From: Desulfoscipio sp. XC116
Lineage (GTDB): Bacteria; Bacillota; Desulfotomaculia; Desulfotomaculales; Desulfallaceae
DNA length: 64,000 nt
Reading direction: 5' to 3'
NCBI RefSeq assembly: GCF_039851975.1
Contig: NZ_CP156660.1
Coordinates: 1,865,035 to 1,929,034 of the forward strand
A model generated the notes under the pieces. The model was not told the origin of the DNA. It saw only the letters and a list, made by a program, of their open reading frames with translations, and did no database searches. The translations under genes and the position numbers were made by a program. Positions 55,594-64,000 of this stretch are shown here, one piece after another. How positions within the stretch are numbered: the stretch's first letter is position 1; every line of letters begins with the position of its first letter.

Positions 55594-55644
55594 GTCCCCT
55601 GTTTAGTGCAAGGAGTCAAGCAACCCTTGCACTAAACAGGGGAC
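55594..55644. repeat. Perfect 20-bp inverted repeat
   Basis: GTCCCCTGTTTAGTGCAAGG and its exact complement are separated by 11 bases, 30 bases after the transporter stop. It could be its terminator, but the following T-tract is weak and the stem is longer and more perfect than other terminators here. Confidence 0.7.
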
Positions 55645-55930
55645 TTAATTCTGATCACATGTCTCCTTTTAATAAGCTGATCTGTTCTATATTCCACATC
55701 TTTTCAAAATACACTTAAATTTAACTGCCATTTTTTTTAATGTGTTAAAAAAAATCATAAATTGATGTAACAATTTGCTATGGTCTGATACTAATAACCG
55801 AGAGCGTTTTTGATATGGCCACACCTCTATGCTACCGGCCTGATTTTCATATTAAAGATAAAAAATTCCAGCATAAGCATATCAGTATAGAATGGTTTGA
55901 TGATGATAAACATAGCGGGAGGTATAGACC

Positions 55931-56413
55931 GTGCCCGAATTGAGAGAGCTGTCGGAACAAGGCGATTGTTCCAAGCAATTAGTAGATTTTCTATACAACA
56001 TAGGTTATAGGTTAACCGGCAGTCACCAACAAACCGAGGAATTGGTTAAGGATGTATTTAACGTACCCAATAAAGACGCGGCATTCAGCTTAAATATAGA
56101 TACAGCCTTGCGCAGCATGTGTATAAGCTATATAAAAAAAGTTGATGATCAACATCAACACAGCACAATGCTAAAAGGTAATAGTAAAAATAAAATACAA
56201 GTTGCTCTTTTGACACTGTCGCCTTTACAAAGGTTGGTATTAGTTTTGCGAGAAATCGTAAGAATAAATTACTCTGAGATAGCGGAGATAACCGGCATGG
56301 ATAAAACAACTGTAACCCGGTTGCTCAGTTCGGGACGGTGGACTTTGCGGAAGCATTTAGCTCCGCCTCCGGGTCAAAGCACGCTAACTGAGAAATATAA
56401 TATAGCCAAGTAA
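55931..56413 (+). CDS. Sigma-70-like (ECF-type) protein with weak region 2
   Basis: A 160-residue protein. Region 4 is clear at about 92-140 (LLTLSPLQRLVLVLREIVRI, then SEIAEITGMDKTTVTRLLSS). The N-terminal half resembles sigma region 2 only loosely (LVDFLYNIGYRLTGSHQQTE, ELVKDVFNV). It opens with GTG behind GGGAGG. No anti-sigma gene is beside it. It may be a specialised sigma factor or sigma-derived regulator. Confidence 0.7.
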   Translation: MPELRELSEQGDCSKQLVDFLYNIGYRLTGSHQQTEELVKDVFNVPNKDAAFSLNIDTALRSMCISYIKKVDDQHQHSTMLKGNSKNKIQVALLTLSPLQRLVLVLREIVRINYSEIAEITGMDKTTVTRLLSSGRWTLRKHLAPPPGQSTLTEKYNIAK

Positions 56414-56439
56414 GCTTTGTTGTCCGCTTGCCATATATA

Positions 56440-56484
56440 AACCCCAAGAACTGTCTGCATAGAAAAAAGATAGCTCTTGGGGTT
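56440..56484. terminator. Convergent hairpin between the sigma-like and PAS genes
   Basis: AACCCCAAGA/TCTTGGGGTT with an inner CTGTCT/AGATAG extension; the T-tracts are weak. Confidence 0.45.
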
Positions 56485-56572
56485 ATGCCTTATGCTGCGG
56501 CTGCGAAATAGGTACTAAATGATGGTGGTCTTGGCTCTGCAACCAGATAGCTGTCAATTTACTTTACAGGCG

Positions 56573-56920
56573 TTAAGCGTTGACAAGATATGAAAACTCT
56601 ATTATGCCTTTAAAAGTGTTGTCCTCATAAAAGGGTATAATCACCTTGTAATGCATCTTTGAACCTTTTTTAAATGAATAATTAAATGGTTCGCGCCTGC
56701 CGGCGGAAAATTCATTCAATATTGTGGTTATCTTTTCTTTTGAGTTTTTATTTTTATGACATCCCAATATGCTTTTTCCCAGAAGCTGTTCTGTGTTCTT
56801 ATATTTTTGGGCTGCTTTTTTGTTGATGTGTAATAAATTTAAATTTTTATCAATAACATAAGCATTGATATCAAGTTTGTCAAGAAATGTAAAATCTGTA
56901 TTAGAAATTTCCTCTCGCAC
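56573..56920 (-). CDS. Single PAS-domain protein
   Basis: A 115-residue protein consisting of one PAS fold (DINAYVIDKNLNLLHINKKA, then LLGKSILGCHKNKNSKEKIT and IPFYEDNTFKGIIEFSYLV). The pattern resembles PAS sensors that may bind haem or flavin, but no ligand residue can be named with certainty. It follows the TRAP permease gene by 18 bases and is probably the last gene of the catabolic operon. Confidence 0.75.
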   Translation of the reverse strand: MREEISNTDFTFLDKLDINAYVIDKNLNLLHINKKAAQKYKNTEQLLGKSILGCHKNKNSKEKITTILNEFSAGRREPFNYSFKKGSKMHYKVIIPFYEDNTFKGIIEFSYLVNA

Positions 56921-56938
56921 TCCTTTTTTAATAGTTTA

Positions 56939-58840
56939 TTAGCAAGCAAGCTGATGCCGCTTAGAACTTGCCTTTTTCAAATATAATCCCAGGAAAAGCA
57001 CAGTAAAGAGACCTGTAAGGTTTATTTGTAAACATGGCACTACCAAACAAATACCGGCTGCCAGAAAGATAAGCCTATTCCACCACTTTAATCTGCCGAA
57101 ACAATAATTTTCCCATACACAGGAAATTGCCAAGACCGAAAAAACAGCAAATAAAATACTTAGTATTATTTGAAAAATATTGCCTTCCAATAAAAGGGCG
57201 TTATTATATACAAACGCATATGGAAGTACGATAATTGGAAAAGATACACGCAAAGCCGTAAGCGCCGTTTTCATCAATGGTGACCCCGCTATTCCGCAGG
57301 CAACGTAGGCATTGGGAGCCACAGGCGGACTTATCTCTGCAATAACTGAGAAATAGAAAACAAACATGTGCGCGGCGAAAGGCCATACGCCCAATTGTAT
57401 CAGCGCCGGGACAACCAGTATGGAAAGTACTACATACGCGGCAACCGGGGGAACTCCCATACCAAGTATTATAGAAGCGACCATGGTAAGTATCAAGAGT
57501 ATGAATAAATTACCACTGGAGAGCTTGATTAAAATTGTAGATATCATCAGACCCAGCCCGGTGAAATTAACTAAACCCACTGCAACACTGGCAACAGAAA
57601 GAATGGCTATAACATGGGTGGAACTGATGGCGCCGTCCCGCAGGGCAGCCAGGAACTCGGGCAAGCTCATGCGCGTGGATTTTCTGATGCCCGCCGCAAG
57701 CGGTATAGATATACAGGCAAAAAACGACGCCTTGATGATAGTCATATTAAACATTAAACATACAACAAGTACTATCGGCGGAAGAAAATAGTTCCAGCCT
57801 TCCTTCACTGTCAATCTGGTATTAGGTAATTGGCTTTTAGGTTTTCCCTTGATGTCTAATTTAATGGAATTGATATCGGTAATTATAAATATACCCAGAT
57901 AAAAAAGAATGGCAATAATAAAACAACGCGTGATTATTTCAAGATATGGAATTCCCAAAATTGACATAATAACAAACACTGCACTGCCCATAATGGGCGG
58001 CATAATTAAACCGCCGGAACCTGCGGCCGCCACAACGGCACCGGCAAAATACGGTGCATAACCCTCTTGTTTCATGGTAGGAATAGTCATATTGCCGGTA
58101 GCTGCCGTATTGGCTACGCCGCTGCCTGAAATCATTCCGAACAGAGCGCTGGCGATAATGGCTACTTTAGCAATCCCACCCCTTAAATGTCCGGCTAGAC
58201 TCAGGGCAAAATCCATAAAAAATTTACCGGCGCCCGATTTATTATAAATAACCCCAAATAACACCAGTAAGTAAATATAGGTTGCGGACAAACCGGTTAG
58301 TTCACCGTACAATCCGTCCGTTTTTAACGTCATACTGGAAATGATGCGTTCCACGGGGTAATTCTTGTGGGCAAATATACCCGGCATTACCTCTCCGCAT
58401 ACCGCGAAAAGAAATATCAGCACACACATAACCGGCAAAATTGAACCAATAACCCGTCTGGCTCCTTCGAGAGTCAATACAAGTATAACAGCACCCAGAA
58501 TAAAATCTTTCAGGTCAAGTTTTAAGCCTGTCGTACCCAAACGTTGATCCCAGGTTAAGAGAAAATAAATTGAGATAAACAGATACGTCAATCCAAAAAT
58601 GACACCTGTTATTGAAATCTTTTTACCGTCTTTTGTTCCCTTAAAATTATAAATCAGGAATATTAAAAGGTATCCCAGCATCAGGTGTATAGTACGCTGA
58701 TCCATCGCTTCCAGCTGAAAATAACCGGTGCAAAGTTGGAATATTGAGAGTATTAATGCCAGCGATACAATAATTTTCTCCTGAATAGTGCTGCCAAAAA
58801 CCGCTTTGCACCCGGTTATAGATGCTTTTAGTTTTTCCAT
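56939..58840 (-). CDS. TRAP transporter permease, fused small and large subunits
   Basis: A 633-residue membrane protein typical of TAXI-type TRAP systems, with the 4-segment DctQ-like part and the DctM-like part in one chain. Motifs include SGSGVANTAATGNMTIPTMK, AVVAAAGSGGLIMPPIMGSA and ILGMGVPPVAAYVVLSIL. It starts at MEKLKASITG behind GGGTGGGAG. With the solute-binding protein upstream it forms a sodium- or proton-driven importer of an organic acid. Confidence 0.92.
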   Translation of the reverse strand: MEKLKASITGCKAVFGSTIQEKIIVSLALILSIFQLCTGYFQLEAMDQRTIHLMLGYLLIFLIYNFKGTKDGKKISITGVIFGLTYLFISIYFLLTWDQRLGTTGLKLDLKDFILGAVILVLTLEGARRVIGSILPVMCVLIFLFAVCGEVMPGIFAHKNYPVERIISSMTLKTDGLYGELTGLSATYIYLLVLFGVIYNKSGAGKFFMDFALSLAGHLRGGIAKVAIIASALFGMISGSGVANTAATGNMTIPTMKQEGYAPYFAGAVVAAAGSGGLIMPPIMGSAVFVIMSILGIPYLEIITRCFIIAILFYLGIFIITDINSIKLDIKGKPKSQLPNTRLTVKEGWNYFLPPIVLVVCLMFNMTIIKASFFACISIPLAAGIRKSTRMSLPEFLAALRDGAISSTHVIAILSVASVAVGLVNFTGLGLMISTILIKLSSGNLFILLILTMVASIILGMGVPPVAAYVVLSILVVPALIQLGVWPFAAHMFVFYFSVIAEISPPVAPNAYVACGIAGSPLMKTALTALRVSFPIIVLPYAFVYNNALLLEGNIFQIILSILFAVFSVLAISCVWENYCFGRLKWWNRLIFLAAGICLVVPCLQINLTGLFTVLFLGLYLKKASSKRHQLAC

Positions 58841-58934
58841 GAATATTACTCCCACCCTTTAGTATATACAAACTAGTTCTATATAGGATATATGGATAAC
58901 TAAACATAGTTACCCATATACCCTTATATATTAA

Positions 58935-59948
58935 CTACTTTTCGGACCAGACTCCTTTTTCCTTATAAAATTTAACAGCTCCGGGGTGAAATTCAACCGG
59001 GTCTGATTCCGCTCCGTTTAATGCCTGCTCTAAATTCCATAGCGCGGCCTGCGGGTGAATTTGGTCTCTTTCTTCCGGATGTTCATAAATAGCCTTCATA
59101 AACTTGTACACAACATCTTCCGGAAGGTCTTTACTGCAAATCATTCTCTGGTTAGCCGTATAGATCTGTGTATCTTTATCAAGGTCGGAATAGGTTCCCG
59201 CCGGCATGGTTATGCCCTGTAAATAAGGCTGCACGGCCTGGATTCTTTCAATTTCTTCGCTTGTCACCTCAAGAAATCTAACATCATGGGTAGAACACAA
59301 ATCCATTACGCTGGAAAGAGGGAATCCCGCAAAAACAACCCCCGCGTCAATGGTCCCTTCCTTTAAACCTCTGATAATTTCACCGAAATCGTAATACAAT
59401 GGGGTGTATTCCCCAGGTTTGATACCCCATCCGGCTTCCAGGGTTTTGATTGACGCCAGTATTAATGTAGCGCTTCCCTGCGGCCCGACCCCCACTCGTT
59501 TGCCCCGGAGATCTTCAAAGCTTTCAATTCCGGAATTCTTTAGCGTAATCCAGTGTGCATCACTCCGGTGACCCACAGCCACTAAAGCTGCATTGCTAAG
59601 GTCAAGGTTTTCTTCTTCAGCCAGAAACTCCAGAGTTCCTCCACAGATCAGTCCCATGTCCATTTCTCCATTAGCTACTAGCCTTGCATTTTCAAAGGCG
59701 GCTGCCGTTGACTGAGCATTTATTTGGATTTCCGGGTAATATTTGCTTACCATATTTGCAAATCCGGCACCGATATAGTAATAAGTACCCGAGCTGCTGC
59801 CTGTACCCATGGACAAGAAGTGCTTATCCTGTTTTTCAGCTCCCCCGTCATTGGAATCGGAATCACCGCCGGAAGAACACCCGGACAGACATATAACTAA
59901 CAATATAGCTAGTAATGATGGCAAAATACCTTTAAACTTAATTTTCAA
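58935..59948 (-). CDS. TAXI family TRAP solute-binding lipoprotein
   Basis: A 337-residue binding protein with a lipoprotein signal (SLLAILLVICLSGCSSGG). The TAXI motif is SMGTGSSSGTYYYIGAGFAN (about 46-65), followed by STAAAFENARLVANGEMDMG and GPQGSATLILASIKTLEAG. It captures the substrate outside and hands it to the fused permease encoded 94 bases downstream. Confidence 0.92.
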   Translation of the reverse strand: MKIKFKGILPSLLAILLVICLSGCSSGGDSDSNDGGAEKQDKHFLSMGTGSSSGTYYYIGAGFANMVSKYYPEIQINAQSTAAAFENARLVANGEMDMGLICGGTLEFLAEEENLDLSNAALVAVGHRSDAHWITLKNSGIESFEDLRGKRVGVGPQGSATLILASIKTLEAGWGIKPGEYTPLYYDFGEIIRGLKEGTIDAGVVFAGFPLSSVMDLCSTHDVRFLEVTSEEIERIQAVQPYLQGITMPAGTYSDLDKDTQIYTANQRMICSKDLPEDVVYKFMKAIYEHPEERDQIHPQAALWNLEQALNGAESDPVEFHPGAVKFYKEKGVWSEK

Positions 59949-60081
59949 ACTAAATACCTCCTAAAAATCAATTTAATGAACCTCTCTCTGCCATTGGAGT
60001 ATATTTCGTGGTTTTTTTCTCCACCTCCCCAATCAGACGGAATAGTGCAATGCAACAAATACCAGTCACTGTGGGCAAATG

Positions 60082-61449
60082 CTACTCACCAAATATTCGG
60101 CCAAATATTTCTCCCGCGTTATCAATGTTTTCCAGACTTAAGATCGTATCTATCAATCTGTCGACTTGATCTTTAGAATACTGTTTAATCCCGGCCGCCG
60201 CACATTTTTTAAATTTATCAATACATTCATCCCAGCTTAAAGGATTTTCCGGGTGTCCTTTCAAAACATCAATCCTATGCTTGAGCACCTCTCCATTATT
60301 AAGGTATACATTTATTGTGGCAGGTTTTAAATCTCTTGCATCAATGGTATCGTCTACCAGAACGTTGATTTTCTTCGCCATCATCTTTCTTTCCCGGTCT
60401 CGAATAACCGATTCGCTAAAATCATCAATAAACGGTTTCCCTTTGGCAAGTGCAACACTCACAGTGTAAGGTATACTGAACTGTGCATCTACCTGCGGGT
60501 TCTGACGGACCTCAAACGGCTGACCCACCATTTCCCGGCACATCTTGGCAACAAACACTTCCACCCTGTCAACTTCTTTAAATGAAAATTGAGACTTTTC
60601 TTTTATCGCCAGTGCGGCATCAATGGAAGAGTGAGTCATACGGCAGGACGGGTATGGCTTAATGCTTAATTTCATGCCAAAAAAATCCTCCCCCAAACCT
60701 GCCAGACATTTTTGCCTGTCATAATATCCACGTTCATATAAGTTAAAAAAGCCAAATTTACCCTCTAAAACGTTGCGTGCACCGGTAATTCCGATTTCAG
60801 CCAGTAAAGACGATAAGACTCCGGCCTTAGTGGAAAATGCGGGCTGCAACCTTTTGCTGAGTCCGCCGTCCAGCAAACACTGGGCGTTTCCCGATGTCTG
60901 ACTGTAAGCAACACCAAATGCGTTGCGCGTTTTTTCCTCTGATAAATTTAATATTTTCGCGGCAGCAGCGGCAGCCCCGAAAGAACCGCAGGTTGCCGTG
61001 CGAATCCAGCTCAATGGGGTATTGATGGCCGTACCCAACCGGCAACTCATGTCAACCCCTAATATTACAGCAGTAATTAATTGCCTGCCGCTGGCTTTTC
61101 TGGCTTCAGCCAGTGCAAGCGCGGCAGGCCAGGCACTAACGTAACAATGCATTGCCGCATCATCCAATGTATCATCCAAGTCCAAAGCATGACTGACGAC
61201 GCTGTTTACAAACGCGGCATTCGGGCTGGGCAGCTTATTTCCAAAACCCAGCAGGGTAGCTTCTTCTTTACCGCCAAAAGATGCAAAAAGAGCGTGAACC
61301 TCTGCGCTTCCGGGTGCTTTTGTGCCGGCAAGACCGCAGCCAAGGGTATCCAAAATGAATTTTTTTGTGGTGTCCACAACCGTCGATGAAAAGTCCTTAT
61401 ATCCCAATTTTGCATATACCGAGCTAATATCATTGATCATATCCTGCAT
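60082..61449 (-). CDS. MmgE/PrpD family protein
   Basis: A 455-residue protein of the 2-methylcitrate dehydratase/cis-aconitate decarboxylase fold. Motifs: SVVSHALDLDDTLDDAAMHC (about 87-106), RLGTAINTPLSWIRTATCGS, FGAAAAAAKIL and KPYPSCRMTHSSIDAALAIK. Family members dehydrate, decarboxylate or epimerise small di- and tricarboxylates. Lying between a TRAP importer and a GlcD/GlcF-type dehydrogenase, it probably acts on the imported acid. No prpC or prpB is visible. Confidence 0.88.
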   Translation of the reverse strand: MQDMINDISSVYAKLGYKDFSSTVVDTTKKFILDTLGCGLAGTKAPGSAEVHALFASFGGKEEATLLGFGNKLPSPNAAFVNSVVSHALDLDDTLDDAAMHCYVSAWPAALALAEARKASGRQLITAVILGVDMSCRLGTAINTPLSWIRTATCGSFGAAAAAAKILNLSEEKTRNAFGVAYSQTSGNAQCLLDGGLSKRLQPAFSTKAGVLSSLLAEIGITGARNVLEGKFGFFNLYERGYYDRQKCLAGLGEDFFGMKLSIKPYPSCRMTHSSIDAALAIKEKSQFSFKEVDRVEVFVAKMCREMVGQPFEVRQNPQVDAQFSIPYTVSVALAKGKPFIDDFSESVIRDRERKMMAKKINVLVDDTIDARDLKPATINVYLNNGEVLKHRIDVLKGHPENPLSWDECIDKFKKCAAAGIKQYSKDQVDRLIDTILSLENIDNAGEIFGRIFGE

Positions 61450-61469
61450 GTTGAGCCCACATCCTTTTC

Positions 61470-62900
61470 CTATCTATAGCCTTCCAAAATGCCGGGGTTT
61501 AAAATATTATTGGGGTCAAAGAGAGCCTTTATTCTTTTAACTAATTGGTAAGATATATTACCATATCTTTGAATAAAGAAAGGTGTTCTCTTGGCAAATT
61601 GCCCCCATTCCCCGCCGCAGGTACGGTATTTTAAATTAATTTCTGCTTCACGTTGAAACAGTTCTTCCGTTGCTTTGGCAAGCTTTTGATCGTCCCAATC
61701 CGCCGGAAGCAGATATGAAGCATGGATGGCTAGGGCACCTATGTGTCCGAAAAGAAGTGTGGGCATTTCCTGTAGAACGGAAAGACCTTCATTAAAATTT
61801 TCCGCATCCCGTATAACATGAACCAGCTCGGCGAGGTTGCCCGATAATTCAGAAGTAATCAGCTTACCTTTTTGAACTTGCATAATGTAAGACCCAATCA
61901 CCTCCCGGGTGCCCCATAGTTTGTCCCATTCATCCATATCGGTTACCCGGTAAGCTTCTATAGTCCGTTCCTTATTAAAAGATTTGACTTGTTCATCGAC
62001 TCTATACTCCGCCTCTCGTACCGTTAAGCCTTCTGCAACCGTTAACAGAACCGGACCCGGGGGGGGTTCCATTCCCTTAACCTGAAAGCCTATATCGGCA
62101 ATGGTCTTAGACATGAATTCCATAAATATAGGGGCCGGACGCTTTTCCAAATACATCCGCTGAACTCCCTTGGCAAGCGCCTCTAAATCTTCGAAAACAG
62201 CCACTCCGTAAGCTCTGGGCAGTAACGGCAACAGTCTCATTCTAATCTTAACAATAACCCCTAAAAGGCCGTCTCCGCCGACAAAAAATTTGGTTAAATC
62301 AGTACCGGCCGGTCTTCTTAATCCCACCGTGCCCGTCTCTATGATTTCACCCGTGGGTAGAACCACATCCAATCCGTGCACATAATCACCCGGCTTGCCC
62401 GTATACGGGTCTGTCAGGTGCCCGCTGGTATTATTGGATATCAGCCCTCCCATACTGGCAATAACCTGGCTGCCCGGGTACACGGGCAGATAGTAGCCCT
62501 TTGTTTTTAATGCGTCAGCCATATCCTTGCAGCGTACACCAGGCTCACACTCAAAATATCCGCCTTCTTCAATAATCTCAAATGAATTCATTCTTTTTGT
62601 ATTTAAGACGATACCCGGTGTATGAGGCCTTGAAGGGCCGTTAAGCTGGGTGCCCGAGCATCTAACAAATACAGGTATCTTTTTGCCGTTAGCATATTTA
62701 AGTATCTCCGATATTTCTTCTTTATTATTGGGCAACACTACTACGTGAGGGATATTGCTTTCTAACACATGATAAGGCATGGGATCAAGAGCACTTTTTA
62801 TCCTTTCAAAAATACTGTCCGAAACATAAGGTTCACCGACTATTTTGGCAAGGTCATTTTTTATTTCCCCGGCCTGAATGCTTTGAACCATAACACTCAC
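61470..62900 (-). CDS. FAD-linked oxidoreductase (GlcD-like)
   Basis: A 476-residue flavoprotein of the glycolate/D-lactate dehydrogenase type. The PCMH FAD-binding domain occupies about 45-225 (VVVLPNNKEEISEILKYANG, PVFVRCSGTQLNGPSRPHTP, GGLISNNTSGHLTDPYTGKP), and the C-terminal domain ends with IKALFDPNNILNPGILEGYR. It should oxidise a 2-hydroxy acid and pass electrons to the Fe-S protein encoded upstream. The start is a GTG; an ATG is three codons in. Confidence 0.9.
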   Translation of the reverse strand: MSVMVQSIQAGEIKNDLAKIVGEPYVSDSIFERIKSALDPMPYHVLESNIPHVVVLPNNKEEISEILKYANGKKIPVFVRCSGTQLNGPSRPHTPGIVLNTKRMNSFEIIEEGGYFECEPGVRCKDMADALKTKGYYLPVYPGSQVIASMGGLISNNTSGHLTDPYTGKPGDYVHGLDVVLPTGEIIETGTVGLRRPAGTDLTKFFVGGDGLLGVIVKIRMRLLPLLPRAYGVAVFEDLEALAKGVQRMYLEKRPAPIFMEFMSKTIADIGFQVKGMEPPPGPVLLTVAEGLTVREAEYRVDEQVKSFNKERTIEAYRVTDMDEWDKLWGTREVIGSYIMQVQKGKLITSELSGNLAELVHVIRDAENFNEGLSVLQEMPTLLFGHIGALAIHASYLLPADWDDQKLAKATEELFQREAEINLKYRTCGGEWGQFAKRTPFFIQRYGNISYQLVKRIKALFDPNNILNPGILEGYR

Positions 62901-62930
62901 TCCCCATCTATTATTTTGCTGTCGTATTCA

Positions 62931-64000
62931 TTATATTTCCAGGGCTTCACTAAAAAGCTCCGCTATATCCATGACTTTCAGATTTTCCTCTTGTCCCATA
63001 TCCTTAACAGCATTTAGGAGCATGGTATGGCACCATGGACAAGCCACAGCCAGCACATCAGCGCCTGTTGCCAGAGCCTGTTCAACTCGGATATTAGCCA
63101 GACGCTTTTCCTCTTTTATCTCCGCCCACATTCTGCCTCCTCCGCCACCACAGCAGAGGCTCATTTTTCGGTTTTCTTTCATTTCTGCCAGCTTGACCCC
63201 CGGAATGGCCGAGATTAACTCTCTTGGCTCTTCATAAATGCCATTGTGCTTACCCAGATAACACGGGTCATGATAAGTTACAACATAATTCAGTGATTTT
63301 TGAAACTTAATACTATTTTGAGTTGCCAATTTATGAAGAAATTGAGTGTAATGCAACACCTCAATATTCTCAAGACCCCGGTACTCATTAATAAAGGTGT
63401 TGTAACAATGAGGCGAAGCAGCTACAAGTTTTTTGGCTCCACACTGCAAAAAATTTTGCGCATTTTTTTGTGATATTTCATCAAATAGAAATTCATCGCC
63501 CAAACGATTGGCTGCACAACCGCAGCATGTTTCATTTTCCAGAATTCCGAAATCTATACGCGCACTGCTTAGTATTTTAACCAGACTCTTGGCCACATTG
63601 TGCATATCCGGGTCGTATGATGTGCTGCAACCAACATAGTACAGAACCTTCGAACTTTGTTCAGGTATTCTCTTAATTTTAAGATCACCTACCCAGTTCA
63701 GCCTGTCCTCCGGATTAAAATTGTAGGGGTTACCGTTTCTGTATATAGCTTTTAAAGCGTTGCGCTGATACGGCATGGGGGCAAGATTCTTATCGACCAG
63801 CAGCTTGCGCCCGTTTTCTATTATCTCCAGCAAGGGAATGCCCGCACTTAATTCCTCGCAGGCCATGACACAAGAATTGCAAGTGGTACATGAAAATAAA
63901 ATATCCACTATATCCTTATTAGTTTCCTCTCCCTCTAGATCCCATTTCAGGTAATAGTAAATAGACTGGATAATCCCCGAAGGCCCATTAACCATAAAAC
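62931..64000 (-). CDS. Fe-S oxidoreductase (GlcF/HdrD-like), 5' end beyond the window
   Basis: The visible 355 codons hold one 4Fe-4S motif near the N-terminus (CTTCNSCVMAC) and two CCG domains (YYVGCSTSYDP...NETCCGCAANRLG and TYHDPCYLGKHNGIYEEPRE...SLCCGGGGGRMW). Family members have another cysteine motif further upstream, and the frame stays open to the window edge, so the first ATG seen at 63995 is probably internal. It is the electron acceptor of the GlcD-like subunit and may link to menaquinone or a heterodisulfide-like acceptor. Confidence 0.88.
   Translation of the reverse strand, partial: FMVNGPSGIIQSIYYYLKWDLEGEETNKDIVDILFSCTTCNSCVMACEELSAGIPLLEIIENGRKLLVDKNLAPMPYQRNALKAIYRNGNPYNFNPEDRLNWVGDLKIKRIPEQSSKVLYYVGCSTSYDPDMHNVAKSLVKILSSARIDFGILENETCCGCAANRLGDEFLFDEISQKNAQNFLQCGAKKLVAASPHCYNTFINEYRGLENIEVLHYTQFLHKLATQNSIKFQKSLNYVVTYHDPCYLGKHNGIYEEPRELISAIPGVKLAEMKENRKMSLCCGGGGGRMWAEIKEEKRLANIRVEQALATGADVLAVACPWCHTMLLNAVKDMGQEENLKVMDIAELFSEALEI

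Overview
The window reads as chromosome of an anaerobic, low-to-mid GC member of the Clostridia; my best guess is the Desulfotomaculum/Pelotomaculum group of Peptococcaceae. That is inferred from gene style (split archaeal-type glutamate synthase, EndoA/EndoAI toxin-antitoxin pair, Fe-S rich redox genes, CbiMNQO cobalt uptake, TAXI-type TRAP transport). No rRNA or other taxonomic marker is present. Most genes lie on the minus strand.

Layout. 1-4100: the end of a mobile or defence island. It holds a truncated PD-(D/E)xK-like nuclease gene with two small partner genes and a broken one, then two large serine recombinase genes. The first recombinase is split by an in-frame TAG and carries a sigma-70-like domain at its C-terminus. 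A tRNA-3'-end-like fragment and an intact tRNA-Arg(CCG) mark the island edge. 4300-7800: an ABC-2 exporter with an ECF sigma/anti-sigma pair. 7980-9800: tsaE-tsaB-rimI and a 47-residue membrane protein. 9900-15900: a Spo0F-like receiver, an amidohydrolase, a C26 peptidase, a SulP transporter, ndoAI-ndoA and an orphan ilvH. 16080-19830: glnA1, an ANTAR response regulator and gdhA, with a relic of a second glutamate dehydrogenase. 20350-26840: two IclR regulators flanking an FMN glutamate-synthase-like gene, then a KaiC-like/PPDK-like fusion protein. 26967-36750: a YyaL-type protein, a RelE/Phd pair with a nonsense codon in the toxin, an AraC regulator, an MFS exporter, mntP under a manganese riboswitch, an ISAs1 remnant, a MntA/HepT pair and asnB. 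36973-46170: a split glutamate synthase operon with ferredoxin and flavoprotein subunits, then glnA2, amtB and glnK. 46279-55560: a P-loop protein, a nitrilase, cbiMNQO-cbiJ under a B12 riboswitch, a lipoprotein, a BtuF-like protein and a queuosine-precursor transporter. 55930-64000: a sigma-like protein, a PAS protein and a TAXI-TRAP/PrpD/GlcD/GlcF-type catabolic operon that runs off the right edge.

The main result is a coherent nitrogen regulon. The leaders of glnA1, the ANTAR regulator gene, glnA2 (two modules in tandem), amtB-glnK, the glutamate synthase operon (two modules) and asnB all carry the same RNA architecture: small hairpins with mostly six-base loops, the last overlapping the 5' arm of an intrinsic terminator. 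This matches the known ANTAR two-hairpin antiterminator. The single ANTAR protein in the window therefore probably controls almost all ammonia uptake and assimilation genes here, including its own gene, by antitermination. The IclR/FMN-glutamate-synthase region looks like a separate circuit, with at least five inverted repeats of the form TTTYCA-N4/5-GTGAAA in front of the synthase-like gene.
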